Of a stretch of 64,000 nt of DNA, positions 52,283 to 63,721 are shown one piece after another (within the stretch, counting starts at the first letter, position 1; each line of letters starts with the position of its first letter). This DNA is from Liopterus haemorrhoidalis (lineage: Eukaryota; Arthropoda; Insecta; Coleoptera; Dytiscidae): positions 24,310,813-24,374,812 of the forward strand of contig OZ020619.1 in assembly GCA_963971575.1 (NCBI GenBank), given 5' to 3'. A program made the position numbers and the translations under genes. The notes below the pieces were generated by a model. The model was given only the letters and a program-made list of their open reading frames with translations. It had not been told where the DNA came from and did not search any database.

Positions 52283-52660
52283 GTGTAGGCTTAGCTGTTT
52301 CACATCCACGGTCCACGTGATATTACGTAGCGCTACCATGAGTAGCCGTAATATTTATTGTAGCACCTTAGCACGCCCTTTGGTAGGTGAGTATTACAGT
52401 ATTCATCATCATCATCAGCTGTATAAGAGCAATACTGTGTTTTGCAAAATTTTTAGGCACTCCAAGTACAACGGATCAAGAAACTACTATTGCACTTTGC
52501 CGCTTTGCTTCCGCTTGGGCAAATTTCGCAACCTATTGCACTTGCTTGGCTTGGAACCTAAAATACGCTTGCATGGTATCTGCTGCATATAACAGTTGCA
52601 CAATATTTTATAAAAGAGTAACTACTTTCTTAATAATATAATAATAACATATTAATAATA
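52283..52660 (+). other. Unassigned stretch with an open frame
   Basis: Two overlapping open frames of 84-91 codons occur at 52317-52641. One has a stretch following AATTTTTAG (possible acceptor) reading TPSTTDQETTIALCRFASAW then ANFATY. No family could be named with confidence. A (CAT)n run sits at 52405-52416. Confidence 0.25.
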
Positions 52661-52799
52661 TTTTTATTAACAGCCTTGCGACCAATAAAAAGACAAATAC
52701 ATACAAATTAAACAAAAAAAATAAACTATACAAAAATAAAGAACATATAAAGAGTTTGAAATTGTCCTCAATAATACTATACAATTATTACATTATAAG

Positions 52800-53940
52800 A
52801 AATAACGTTTGAATACACAGGCAGTTATGAACAAGCTTGTTCACAGACTTCATTAATCTGTCACGCTGGTTAAAAACGTATTTCCTGAGGACAGTCATAC
52901 AAGTATCCGTCATACAAGTCATACATATATCATTTATTACAAACATTTCACTAGCGCTACAATAATTATGTAACCCTTAATGCATTAATGCACTATTGTA
53001 ACATGTTGTTAATTTACGTACGCTAGATCTGGTTGTATTAATCCATAGTGCAGATGTATAAAAACTTCCGCAAAATGTATTAAACAAGTATCTGCGTACA
53101 TCTTTACTGCATTTAGAGAATCGCGGGTTTAACATACTTGCTTTACACACAAAGAGCAACATTGTCGATCGCCACCTAAACAATCAGAGAGATTATCGCT
53201 AATCACATGACCAAGGTAACACACATGGGACACTTTTTTCACATATTAATGGTTGATCTTAATACCAGGCACTTCATGTCTCTTAGATCTGGGCTGAAAT
53301 TCGATGTACACCATATCATGTTCCATAGCATAGAACTCACAAATTCCCAATAGTTTTCTCAAACCGGATACTGATGGAGCAAGAACTACCATGTCGTCTG
53401 CGTAGCTTATGTGGTTTACAAGTGTAGAGCCAACCACACAACCGACGCGTTCTTTGTTCAACAGTGTACAAAGATCATCCATGTATACGTTGAACAAAAG
53501 TGGAGATAGAAGCCCACCCTGTCTTAGTACAGTGTCCTGCATATACGTACTGGATTTCGCCAACCCCCAGCGCACTTTTTTTTGTTGTTTGGCTTGACTT
53601 CTCTTCTTTCCAGTATATTTAACAGCTTTCCACGATTTACTTTTTCAAAAGCACGACTTAGGTCGAGCAAGCATGCGTATACAGGCGTCTCTTTCCTAAT
53701 ATACTGATTAATGGTTGACTTCAGAGTAAATATTGTCATATCAGTACCATGTGCATTTTTAAAGCAATACTGATTATCAGCACAGTTTAATCTATGAGCA
53801 TATTTTGACATTAAAATTTGTTCTAAGATTTTTGACAGTACTGTGGTAAGGGCTGCGGGGCGGTAATTCGCACTTGATGTCACTGTACCGCTTTTACCCT
53901 TCGGAACTGGAACAACATCCGTCTAGATCAGTTTCGGCGG
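52800..53940 (-). pseudogene. Non-LTR reverse transcriptase, craniofacial/RTE-like type
   Basis: Minus-strand segments give VVPVPKGKSG (near 53915), ANYRPAALTTVLSKILEQIL, NQYCFKNAHGTDMTIFTLKS, CLLDLSRAFEKVNRGKLLNI (53883-53524), then RQGGLLSPLLFNVYMDDLCT, HISYADDMVVLAPSVSGLRK (53575-53246), and finally KASMLNPRFSKCSKDVRRYL with FYTSALWINT (53183-52977). This is an ordered reverse transcriptase with the catalytic YADD box, frameshifted near 53550 and 53200. The endonuclease is not found beyond 53940. Confidence 0.8.
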
Positions 53941-54111
53941 TAGATGACGATGAACCATCATGAATATGAAGCAAACCGCGAGTAGAATGTGTAACTGAGG
54001 AGGAGCCATGCACAAAGACGAAACTGTTATAAGTTTCTTCTTTATATATTAACTTAAAAAAGATTAATACTACAAAGAATATTTGAGGAAGAAGGACCCA
54101 TGGTAGGTTCC

Positions 54112-55330
54112 CTACCGAATCGACAGATCAGATTTGCGTGGTAGCCGGCAGTTACAAAGAAACCCAAGAAACTTAATGCTATTTTCAGTGTACAGGGTAT
54201 TGTTATTTAAAATCCTATTTAAGCTAAAAATAATTGTTTTGGTTTTTGCAGTATTCAAACTCAATTTGTTACTAGTAAACCCTTGTAGAGCTTGATCTTG
54301 GGTTACATTTGCGGCTAGCATAGCATCATCTCAGTGGACTACATGGTTTATAAATGAAGAGTCGTCGGCGTAGAGCATAATTATGGCCTGCATATTGTCT
54401 GGCAGATCATTAATGTATAATATAAAAATTAAAGGCTCCAAAATTGTGCCTTGCCCGACGCCCATGTTTATGCTCTTTGTCGACGGCAGAACATTGTTGT
54501 GAAAGACACCTTGTTTCTTATTTTTTAGGAAACTTGTAACAAGGTTGAATGCAGCGCCACGGATACCGTAACAGTCAAATTTATCACGTAGTATGCTGGG
54601 ACTGATACAGTCGAAAGCTTTGCACAGATCGCAAAACGTCCCAACAACGTGTAGTCCCTTTTCGATGATTTCTAATAATTCGTCGATCAGTTTAATAGTT
54701 GCTTTAGATGTAGATCTGAGTTTACGAAAGCCGAACTGATTATCAGAAAGCCCGGCGTGTCTTTCAAGGAATGCCAGCATCCTACTTTTAATCGCTGTTT
54801 CTAATATTTTAGAAAATGATGGCGTTATTGATATAGGGCGATAATGGTTAGGATCGGAAGCATCTTCTTTCTTAAAGACTGATGTAACCCTCGAGATTTT
54901 TAGGGTAAATTCCTGATTGGCAACAGGAATTGACAATTATAGCTAAGGGCTCCCTAATGGCTACATATGTACGTTTTAATAATTCGACATTATCATACCA
55001 TAGATGTATATTCTATTTATGGTATATTATTATACCATAGATGTCGAGGCTTTTACTATTATTGAGTCCCCTGATTATAGTGTCAATCTATATTTGAGCA
55101 GTCGGCCTTAAGTATAAACTACTATGGTAACTTATTTTCTTATTATGTAGCAGTGTATTATAGTCCGCAGTTGTGGAGGGGAGGTTAGACACAGTGTTTT
55201 CCGCCATAGTGACGAAGAAATTATTAAAATTATGAGGAGATATATTACTAAATAATGTATTAAGAGGATGAAAACCATTTCTGATAACCATAGTAGTGCG
55301 TGTTCGGGTACAGGGACGAACGACCATGTG
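54112..55330 (-). pseudogene. Jockey/CR1-like reverse transcriptase, second element
   Basis: From 55330 downward the minus strand encodes the linker FNNFFVTMAENTVSNLPSTT, then ELLKRTYVAIREPLAIIVNS, KISRVTSVFKKEDASDPNHY and RPISITPSFSKILE, NQFGFRKLRSTSKATIKLID, FCDLCKAFDCISPSILRDKF, GVGQGTILEPLIFILYINDL, LYADDSSFINHV (54936-54331) and LSLNTAKTKTIIFSLNR (54321-54112). It is clearly a separate element from the one at 52.8-53.9 kb. Single-base frame changes near 54940 and 54325 break it. Confidence 0.8.
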
Positions 55331-55470
55331 ACCACTAGGGCGGAAACTTAATGTGCGTAAGCAACCGAAATAATTTTTTTTAAATCGCTGGTGGCGTACA
55401 AGTCTAGCACATTTTATGACTAAAAGGCCCAAATTGTGAGCCCTTCTATAGAATATATTATAAATCATAA

Positions 55471-56460
55471 AACAACCAAATTTGAAACACTAATTTAAAA
55501 AGCTTTAAATTATACCTCCTAGCAATACATTTGTAGATTTTTATCTCTGTAGTGCGTTATAATTGTTTTACGGAAAGATTATTTTTAACTAGTTGTAATT
55601 AACAAAATAACTAGCAAATTTGAAATGTGCTCCCAATAAGTTGCATTTTAGTGTTTCCTTAACACATATTGTTTTACAAAACTAAAAATGTGGACTCAAG
55701 AGAGACGCACAAAATAGCCTATTTGAAGTAACTTGGTATTGGGTAGCACATCCTCTTAATAAATTAGTCTTAATTGAATCCCCGTCTTCTCATTAACCTT
55801 CGGGATATAACAATTATAAATAAAATAAAGACATATTAAGTCGGGACTTTTGTAGCTAGAAGAAACCAATATAGAAAACGATATACATTCGAGTATTAAA
55901 TTTGCAATAAATGCTATTCAATATTTAAAATTATTGTAAGGTGGAAATAAAATTAACAGCAAAACTTCATGAATTTGTTTGAATTTAATTTAACTAACAA
56001 CATGATTTTAAGACCCTTTTACACAAATGATCAAAAATTCAAATCGTTATATTTTTTATTGCAAGATTACAAAAACGTAACAAGTGATTCAAAACAACTT
56101 TTATCAAAGAGGAAGAGAAAGGTAGCCAAGTGGCTCACTATTGCTATCTCGTTTAATTTAGTTTAGTGTAGTTTATTGTTTCATTATCATAAAATCAATA
56201 CATAAACTCCATTCACAATAAATGTGAGATGACGTCACAGTTGGTTAATTTAAGTACCAACGTTATGATATGTTTTAATCAACATCAATCCATAACTCAG
56301 TTAGTACATTTATTTATTTAATTTTGGTACATTTTTTCAATGTTGCCAGTTTGAAATTGGATTGTTCAATCGTTATTTTGACGTCAGGTTGACGTTTAGG
56401 TACTTAAAATTAACAGTGAGGTTATATTTTATTCTTTTTAAATTTATTTGTAATTTAAAT
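55471..56460. other. AT-rich intergenic sequence
   Basis: No gene or repeat is supported over about 1 kb; the 65-codon open frame at 55969 lacks recognisable features. Confidence 0.5.
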
Positions 56461-56466
56461 GTAAAA

Positions 56467-56545
56467 ATGCCCAAAGCTCTTAGTAGCCGTGCTCAAAGGA
56501 TGGTTTTGTCTCTTATTAATTATTTTGAAAGAAAAAAAATTTAAA
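56467..56545 (+). pseudogene. Short N-terminal transposase-like fragment
   Basis: ATG 56467 (context AAAATG) encodes MPKALSSRAQRMVLSLINYF then ERKKI and a stop. It resembles the first helix of the helix-turn-helix region of IS630/DDE_3-type transposases found in insects, comparable with the first exon of the 16612-18606 gene. GC-rich CGCGCTAGTTTCGCCGCCAT follows. The match is short. Confidence 0.3.
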
Positions 56546-57062
56546 AAATCGTAAATGGCGCGCTAGTTTCGCCGCCATCTTGAATCTGCCTCGACTCACA
56601 AATAGGTGCTGCGGGTCAAAATGATTTTAATTTTTATAAGGAACACGTGTGCCAAATGGCATTCCATTATCATCAAGTGCAGTATCTTTCCACGTTGGCA
56701 CTAGACTAATATGTATAGATAAATTTTCAAAAAATTAAAAAGTTAATAATAATAGTAATAATTATTTTATTTAACTTGTAGGTAATCTTTTACATAACAG
56801 TTTTAAACTGAACAAAAAATGAAATGTAATTGATTATAATATATAAAACACTAAATTAAAATAAAATATTGTAACAATAAATGCTAAGTAGCTAAATATT
56901 ATAAATCGCTTCTTATCTGTTGACACAGTTGCGTTGCGGGAGACAGACGACAAATTTTATCAAAATAAAATTATAATCCATGACTCACTAAACATTATAT
57001 TTTTTTAAAATAGTTTTTTAAAAGCACAATGCGTTTAACGTGGCGTCGAGAAAAAATTATAT

Positions 57063-57128
57063 TTCTCGAGAAAAAATTTTACATTTCTCGAGAAATTAAA
57101 AATGAGAGTTATAACTTTTTCTCGAGAA
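57063..57128. promoter_or_regulatory. Cluster of three TTCTCGAGAA palindromes
   Basis: Perfect 10-bp palindromes TTCTCGAGAA occur at 57063-57072, 57085-57094 and 57119-57128. TTCnnGAA is the tail-to-tail form of the heat-shock element, so heat-shock-factor binding is conceivable. No adjacent gene start supports it; the palindromes may simply be a short repeat. Confidence 0.35.
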
Positions 57129-57439
57129 GAAACACTAATTGTAGAAGCATTTTTTCTTTTATGGCTAGCCATGAACCGATAAGATTAGATTGGACTCTAT
57201 TTAGCATTATTTTCCTACATAAACAAATATTAATACTTGGTAAATATAATTTATATGATATATTTAAAAGTAAATCTAAACAATTAATATTAATATTTCA
57301 CACTTAATCTAAAGTATATAGTTTTAACAAAACATTCAAATAACAAATAAAATGACATTTTTATTTTTATTCAGTAAGGCAATATATAAAATAGCCGAAA
57401 AAGTTTAAATATATAAGTTTATTATCAGAATAATATAAT

Positions 57440-57920
57440 AATATCTCTTAGGACCAATCAGATATCGACTTTCTTTTTGGTTACAAAGATTATCCATACA
57501 AATACCAAAAAACTTATATCAGGATTTTGTCCTAATCAACCCCTAAAGGGGTGCATCTACAATCGGGGTGAAACTATACATCCATTCGTATTTCCTGTGT
57601 TTGTTGAATTAAAACGTTTCTTTCTGGCACATAGGTGTCTTTTTAAAATATCTCGAAATGGTTTTGACAGTTTTTTAAAATTTCACCCCTAAAGGGTGAA
57701 AGGAGGGTGAAAAGGAAAATTATGATTTCAAGGATTCTGTGATTTCCCTTAGGACCAGTAAAATATCGATTTGGTTTTTTCTTATAAAGATTACCGATAC
57801 AAAGGCCGAAAACCCTATTTCAGAATTTTGTCCTAATCAACCCCTAAATAGGTGAATCCACATTCGGACATAATTATACATCCCGTCGTATTTCCTGTAT
57901 TTGTTGAGTCATATTTTACA
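57440..57920 (+). repeat. Dispersed ~290-bp repeat, two tandem units, interrupted on the right
   Basis: Unit markers are TCTTAGGACCA (57450 and 57749), AAAGATTA (57485 and 57786), TTTTGTCCTAATCAACCCCT (57525 and 57826), CGTATTTCCTGT (57587 and 57887) and ATATCTCGAAATGGTTTTGA (57650). The second unit stops at TTTGTTGAGTCATA near 57914, and the missing remainder resumes at 63722 after the CR1-like retrotransposon. Confidence 0.85.
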
Positions 57921-58138
57921 AAATATGATATAAGATGGCCGACAAGTTATAAATCAATTAGTTTGTCCAAATATTTTGTGAATTAATATATATAAAAAAT
58001 TTAAATAATTATATCTAAGATTAAGTAAAGTGTCCACAGTAAATAAACATTTAATACAAAAGTTTAATACAGTGAAAAGTTATTTTATATTACTCTTACT
58101 ACATATTGTAAAAAAGTGACATAATCTCAACCGCCAAA

Positions 58139-59425
58139 ATGTCAAAAAGAGTGACAGATCTACGTTTAAGTGAGCTTAAAAACGAACTCAAAGCAAGGAA
58201 TGTCAAATGTACAGGGAAAAAGCAAGATTTAATAATTAAGCTTAAAAATATTTTAAATTCAAGCTTTATAGACGAAAATAACGGAAATGAGTCTGAAAAT
58301 GACGTTGAAAATACCATGTCACAAACAGAAGAGGAACAATACAGCGAAACTCTGAATACATCCAGTAGCAGTAGTGAAACTGTAATTAACAACGTCAACT
58401 ATACAAAATCTCCTGTTAAAATTAGAGTTAAGACTAAAAATAAGAAAATCAAACTCATTAATAAAATAAAATCCCTTGAAGCAAAAATTCACCAGCTTGA
58501 AGTTAGGCTCTCAAAAATTATTCGAAGCAACAAGAAGAAGAAATACTCTGAATGTAAACAACCACAACAGGTAACCTCATCAGAAAATAAACAAACACCT
58601 CCGGACAACAAAAAATACCAAGAACCAGCCCCAAAAACCAGCCAAAAAGATATTATACCACCTCTAATACCCTCCCTAAAAACTAATCAAAATGTCAGAC
58701 AAAAAAGTGTGCCGCAGCAATTAGATAAACAAGTGAAAATACTGTTATTAGCGGACAGCCATGGTCGCCATGCGGCAAATATTTTAGAAACTTTACTACC
58801 CCCTAGTAAATTTAGAGTTAGTGTTATCTTTAAGCCGAACGCTTGTTTTAATAATGTAACATATAATGTCAAACAACTTACCGAAAATTTCACACACAAT
58901 GATTTTGTAATTATCATGGCAGGAACAAATGATATTTTAAATAATGGCATTTTACAACATTCTCTTATTAAACAAATCCTCAATAGCACTTCACACACAA
59001 ACACAATTCTCATAGGCACCTTGTTCCAAGAAAATAAAACTGATTTTAATAACAAAGTTTTCAAATTAAATTCTTTCCTTAACCACTTGTCTTATGCATA
59101 CAGCCATGTTACATTCATTGAGCCGAATGTACTAATCAGCTACTCTGATATGACAAGTTTTGGTTTGCACATGAATAAAGGCGGAAAATACAAGTTATTT
59201 AATGTTATTGTAAAATGCATACAGACACATACACACGAGATTAATGAATTATTTGATATTAAAAATAGACAATCCAATCAAATTAAAACTAAAAATCTAA
59301 GTCCTAATGAACCTAATATAGACATACAAAATGATAACAATACTCATAAAATTTATAATTGTAATAACACATTAGATGCAAATTTTTTAGAAAAACCTGC
59401 CACAATAGAAACAAAAAGAAGTTAA
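58139..59425 (+). CDS. CR1-like ORF1: SAP domain plus SGNH-hydrolase-like domain
   Basis: ATG 58139 (context CAAAATG) opens 428 codons. Residues 5-40 (LRLSELKNELKARNVKCTGK followed by KQDLIIKLKNIL) match the SAP helix-extension-helix motif, a DNA/chromatin-binding fold. A Ser/Glu-rich linker and a basic coiled-coil-like stretch (~100-130, INKIKSLEAKIHQLEVRLSK) follow. Residues ~198-370 form an SGNH/GDSL esterase-like domain: LLLADSHGR (block I Ser near 204), IIMAGTNDIL (block III Asn near 264) and FGLHMNKGGKYKLFN (block V His near 343). Esterase ORF1 proteins are known in CR1-type elements and are thought to act on membranes or lipids of the ribonucleoprotein. A SAP domain in front is unusual. 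The Asn-rich C-terminus overlaps ORF2 in the -1 frame. The frame is intact. Confidence 0.8.
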   Translation: MSKRVTDLRLSELKNELKARNVKCTGKKQDLIIKLKNILNSSFIDENNGNESENDVENTMSQTEEEQYSETLNTSSSSSETVINNVNYTKSPVKIRVKTKNKKIKLINKIKSLEAKIHQLEVRLSKIIRSNKKKKYSECKQPQQVTSSENKQTPPDNKKYQEPAPKTSQKDIIPPLIPSLKTNQNVRQKSVPQQLDKQVKILLLADSHGRHAANILETLLPPSKFRVSVIFKPNACFNNVTYNVKQLTENFTHNDFVIIMAGTNDILNNGILQHSLIKQILNSTSHTNTILIGTLFQENKTDFNNKVFKLNSFLNHLSYAYSHVTFIEPNVLISYSDMTSFGLHMNKGGKYKLFNVIVKCIQTHTHEINELFDIKNRQSNQIKTKNLSPNEPNIDIQNDNNTHKIYNCNNTLDANFLEKPATIETKRS

Positions 59426-62400
59426 ATTCAAGTATAAAAATCTTCCACCAAAACATACAAAGCCTCTCAAATAAAATTAATAAATTGGAAGTAGCATTAA
59501 AATATACACAACCCGATATTTTATTCATCACAGAACATTGGCAATGTGAAAATCAAATTAAATATTCATACCTTACCAATTATAAGCTCGCATCTTACTA
59601 TTGTAGACGCAAGGGAGAGCATGGAGGATCCGCGATCTATGTAAAATCTAACATGCACGTAAAATTGAACGACAAAATACTTGAATTTAACATCCCATTT
59701 GAAATAGAATGTTGCTGTGTAGAGATTAACAATATTGTTTTTATATCATGTTATCGCCCTAGCGGCGCAAATGTTAATGTATTTCTAGACAGATTATGTG
59801 ACATTTTAAATTATACTTTTTATCTTAAGGACAATATTGTTATAGGTGGAGACTTTAACATTGATCTCATGAACGATGACATAAATAAAAAATCCTTTAT
59901 TAATATATTACAGTCATACAAATTAATGACTACAATTAAGACACCAACGCGAATAGTTCAGGATTCTAAAACATGCATTGACAATTTTATTTTATCTGAA
60001 AATTTACTCTTCAACAGTATAGATGTAAGAGAATTTGGACTATCCGATCATACAAGTCAATCAATTACCATCTATGTTGAAAACAGTTCCTTCAGACAGC
60101 CAATACAGAAGGAAATAACTGACTTTTCCATAAAAAACAAAATAAAATTCTACCAGTATTTAGAAACCCAAACCTGGGATAAAGTACTTTCCCAAGATTG
60201 CACCCAAAAAGCCTTTGATTGTTTCAGCAATATTCTTCTGTATTACCATATTATATGTTTTCCTAAAAAACTGATTCCAGATAAACACAGCGATAGAAAC
60301 GGGCTTCCTTGGTTAACAGAAGAGGCGTGTGAGTTAAAAAAGAAAGTAAGTGCCTATCGCGAACTATCGCAGAGATACCCCATTTTTAAAGAAATTTTCA
60401 TCTCCACAAACCATGATTACAGTAAATTATTAAAAAAACTAAAGATTGAACATAATGACAATCTAATTAATAACTCGACCAATAAAAATAAAACAGCTTG
60501 GAATATAATAAATAAAACTAGACAAAACAATTCAGAAAATAACTCCTCTTTAATGTTTGAATGTGATAGCACAGATATAGACTTATCTAATAAATTCAAC
60601 AACTACTTTACATCAGTAGCTACAGATATGAGTACAAACTTTGACACAAATATCGATCACCAATACATAGAGTCAAAAATTCCAATAAACATAAATACAT
60701 TTTTCTTAAAACCCGTCACAGAACATGACATAATGCAGGCTATAACAAATCTAAAAAATTCTTCTGCTGTAAGTGCTGATAAACTATCGAATAACTTAAT
60801 AAAACTTTGTAAGAACCTTATAATTATTCCCCTAACACACATAATAAATTTATCTTTCCAACAAGCAATATTTCCTAAAAAACTAAAAAATGCCCTAGTT
60901 AAGCCACTCTATAAAAAGGGTGACAAATCATCATTCAACAACTACAGGCCTATCACTCTAATTTCACCTTTATCAAAAGTTATAGAATCAATCGTAAACA
61001 AACAGTTACTTTCATTCCTATCAAATTTTAAAATTCTTCCAGAAACACAACATGGTTTCGTAAAAAATAAATCTGTTGATACAGCCCTTTTTAACTTCGT
61101 TAGTGAAATATTAAACACATTAGATGCCAACAGCAAAGCATTAGGAATTTTTTTTAGACTTGAGTAAAGCCTTTGACTGCATTCATCATGATATTTTATT
61201 CATGAAAATGGAGCGATACGGAATAAGAGGAATCGCATTAGACTGGATCAAATCTTACCTTACTGACAGAACCCAATTCACCTCGATAGACATTAAAAAC
61301 AAGTCACATTTTTCCGACAAAAAGTCTGTTATGCCGGGTTTACATTGGTAGAGTAGCAGAGCTAGTAACTAGCGCAAGTAACTAGCTATTAGTCACTATC
61401 CCTGTGTAAACAGTTGACTTGTGGCTAGTAGACTACTATCTGCCAGTAGTTGGGCTAGGATAGCAGCTAGCTCGTCGACGTATTTACTAGCTACTATCTT
61501 TGCCACTAGCACACAAAATTGATACATATGAAATTGGCGCCAAGTGTTAACCTGTCATAACAAATAGAAAACAACAGATATCAAATAAGTTATTATTTGT
61601 TTGCATAAATTTTGTAACATTGATGTATTATTTGATGATTTCTTTTCAATTTAACAATACCATGCGATATATGAAACCTTTTCAAACTCTTTTAAAAATA
61701 TTTATTTTTATTAAATTTTTTTATTTAATATACATTTATTTTTCTTAGAAGGGTTTTTCGGTGATCATACTTACAAAACCCTAAAAAACCTTAATAATTG
61801 AAAACCTAAAATGTGTATAAATTCATTCTTCACATTTGTTAATAATTTTATGCAAAACACAATATGGACAGGAAATTTGTTGTAAAATTTTATGGTCATA
61901 TTCAAAAGGGATTAAACCATAAATAGGTCTAATGCTTTAATCTTTGCCGAAAATACATTTTAAACTTGTTTTAATTTTGGAACAAGGGCTCGGAGGTGGG
62001 GTTAACCAAAATTTTTAGAACACATGGAAATATGGGACATTTTACGAATTGTGTAATTATTCAGTCATTGCAAATATTTCTTTTGAAGTGTTCGCATCTC
62101 CAATCCAACATTTTTGGTGTGCCAAAGTTTTCACTTATTTTTTTCACTATTTTTTCTTTTTTGTATTGTGCTATTGCTGTAACACCGTCTATAAGAGTTT
62201 TGAAAACGTAAGTAATATTTATATTTGACACGTACATAATTTTTATCAATCTATTCTTAATATTATAGCCGTAGCTTAGCTAAAGACGTTATAACTAGTT
62301 TTACATAATTTTTAGAGTAATATAATTTGAAATGATGTAATACAAAATACCATTTTTTTAATGGCATCAAGTCGGCGACGATGTATATTCATATTTATAA

Positions 62401-63528
62401 ACTATTTTTTGCAAAAAGATATTTTCACAACAAAATTACAGTGAAGATGTCAAATGTGTTTTGACACTTACTATCCAGAAAATAAGATAAGTATGTCAAT
62501 TGTGTATGAACATCTACTATCCTGAAAATAAGATAGTAGAGTAAATCGCCTAGTACTTGCGCTAGTTACTAGCTCTGTTACTCTACCAATGTAAACCCGG
62601 CATTACCCTAGGTGCCCCACAAGGAAGTGTCTTGGCTTCTACTCTATTTTTAATTTACGCAAGTGACTTACCTAATTATTTTACAAATATGACAAACTTA
62701 ACCGTGACTTCATTTGCTGACGACAATAGTTACCTTACTCGATGTAAAAACACGACAGATATTGAAACCTCCTTTAATGACGTAATGAAAATAGCATCCA
62801 CATGGGCAAATAAAAATAAATTAACCTTAAATATTGATAAGACATCCTGTGTAGTCTTCAAAACACAACAAAATAAATTCATTCCGCCTAAGGAATTAAA
62901 TTTTGAAAATCAAAAAGTAAAAATATCGGATACCTCACTCGTACTAGGACTAACGCTAGACAAAAACATTAACTGGACAGACCACATCGATAAACTGTGT
63001 AGAAGGTTGTGCTCATGTTTATTCCTCCTAAGGTCGTTGAAACTGAATTGTAGCATCAAAGTGTTAAAGAATGTATACTTTTCATGCTTCCACTCACATT
63101 TAAAGTACAATATTATCCACTGGGGCCAATCGACTAATTGCAAACAAGTATTTCGTCTCCAAAAGTCAGCAATACGAGTCCTTCAATCGCTGAACTCCAG
63201 AGACTCATGCAAGAAATATTTCACCCAACTTAACATATTAACTCAACCAGCAGAATATATTCTATCTCTTTGTATGTTCGTCTACAAAAACAAACAACTG
63301 TTCCTAAAAATCGAACATTCCCATAACACAAGGAACAAAGATGCACTAGTCCCAAGGCCACACAATTTAACCTGTTACCAAAGAGGTGCCCATTTCAATT
63401 GCTGTAAATACTATAATGCGCTTCCTGATGAAATAAAGCTGTCAAAAAATGCACTCATCTTCAAGACCAATGTTAAAAAATACCTAATTGAAAGAGAATT
63501 GTATGACGTTAAGGATTTTTTTAGATAA
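59368..63528 (+). pseudogene. CR1-like ORF2: endonuclease and reverse transcriptase, interrupted
   Basis: The frame is open from 59368 but has no early ATG: the coding match begins SSIKIFHQNIQSLSNKINKL just after ORF1's stop, and the long open stretch is first seen from a Leu codon at 59485. The endonuclease shows ILFITEHWQC, GGSAIYVKS, IVIGGDFNIDLMND and REFGLSDHTSQSI. The reverse transcriptase shows [51 protein letters not shown], then across the MITE LGAPQGSVLASTLFLIYASD, TSFADDNSYLTR (FADD box) and the thumb with IHWGQSTNCKQVFRLQKSAI to a stop at 63528. An extra T near 61150 shifts the frame (GIFF/LSKAF). The MITE at 61332-62602 lies between SV and TLGAPQGS. Confidence 0.85.
61329..62605. 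mobile_element. PIF/Harbinger-type MITE with TTA TSD
   Basis: The element 61332-62602 (1271 bp) starts TGCCGGGTTTACATTGGTAG and ends with the complement CTACCAATGTAAACCCGGCA; the inverted repeat continues inward as AGTAGCAGAGCTAGTAACTAGCG for about 55-60 bp. It is flanked by TTA on both sides, the 3-bp TSD typical of PIF/Harbinger. No transposase is present; the 71-codon open frame at 61996 is unremarkable. Removing it with one TTA rejoins the retrotransposon's reading frame. Confidence 0.85.
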
Positions 63529-63721
63529 TTTCCATATTTATTGTTTATTACTGTTTATTCATTTATTTTCTTCACTGTCCATATCTCTAATGTTTTAAAT
63601 ATTTTCTTATATTATTATGTATTGACTTTCTTTTCATGTAATAGTATTATTGTTGTACATTGTTATTATGTAATATTTATGTACATGAAAGACAAGAATA
63701 AAACTAAACTAAACTAAACAT

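Larger units (their letters stand above)
57916..63721 (+). mobile_element. CR1-like non-LTR retrotransposon, almost complete
   Basis: A two-ORF element lies between the two halves of the dispersed repeat. ORF1 (58139-59425) and ORF2 (about 59368-63528) are followed by a ~190-bp 3' region ending in AAAACTAAACTAAACTAAAC, a simple-repeat tail without poly-A, as in the CR1/L2/Daphne group. Possible TSD bases CATA border it. Its only defects seen are one extra T in a T run near 61150 and a Harbinger-type MITE at 61332-62602. Confidence 0.85.

Noticed and set aside
52317..52641. Carboxylesterase exon (SAWANFATY resembling WTNFAKTGNP)
   Set aside because: The similarity is only a few residues, lacks the following Gly-Asn-Pro and has no upstream esterase sequence.
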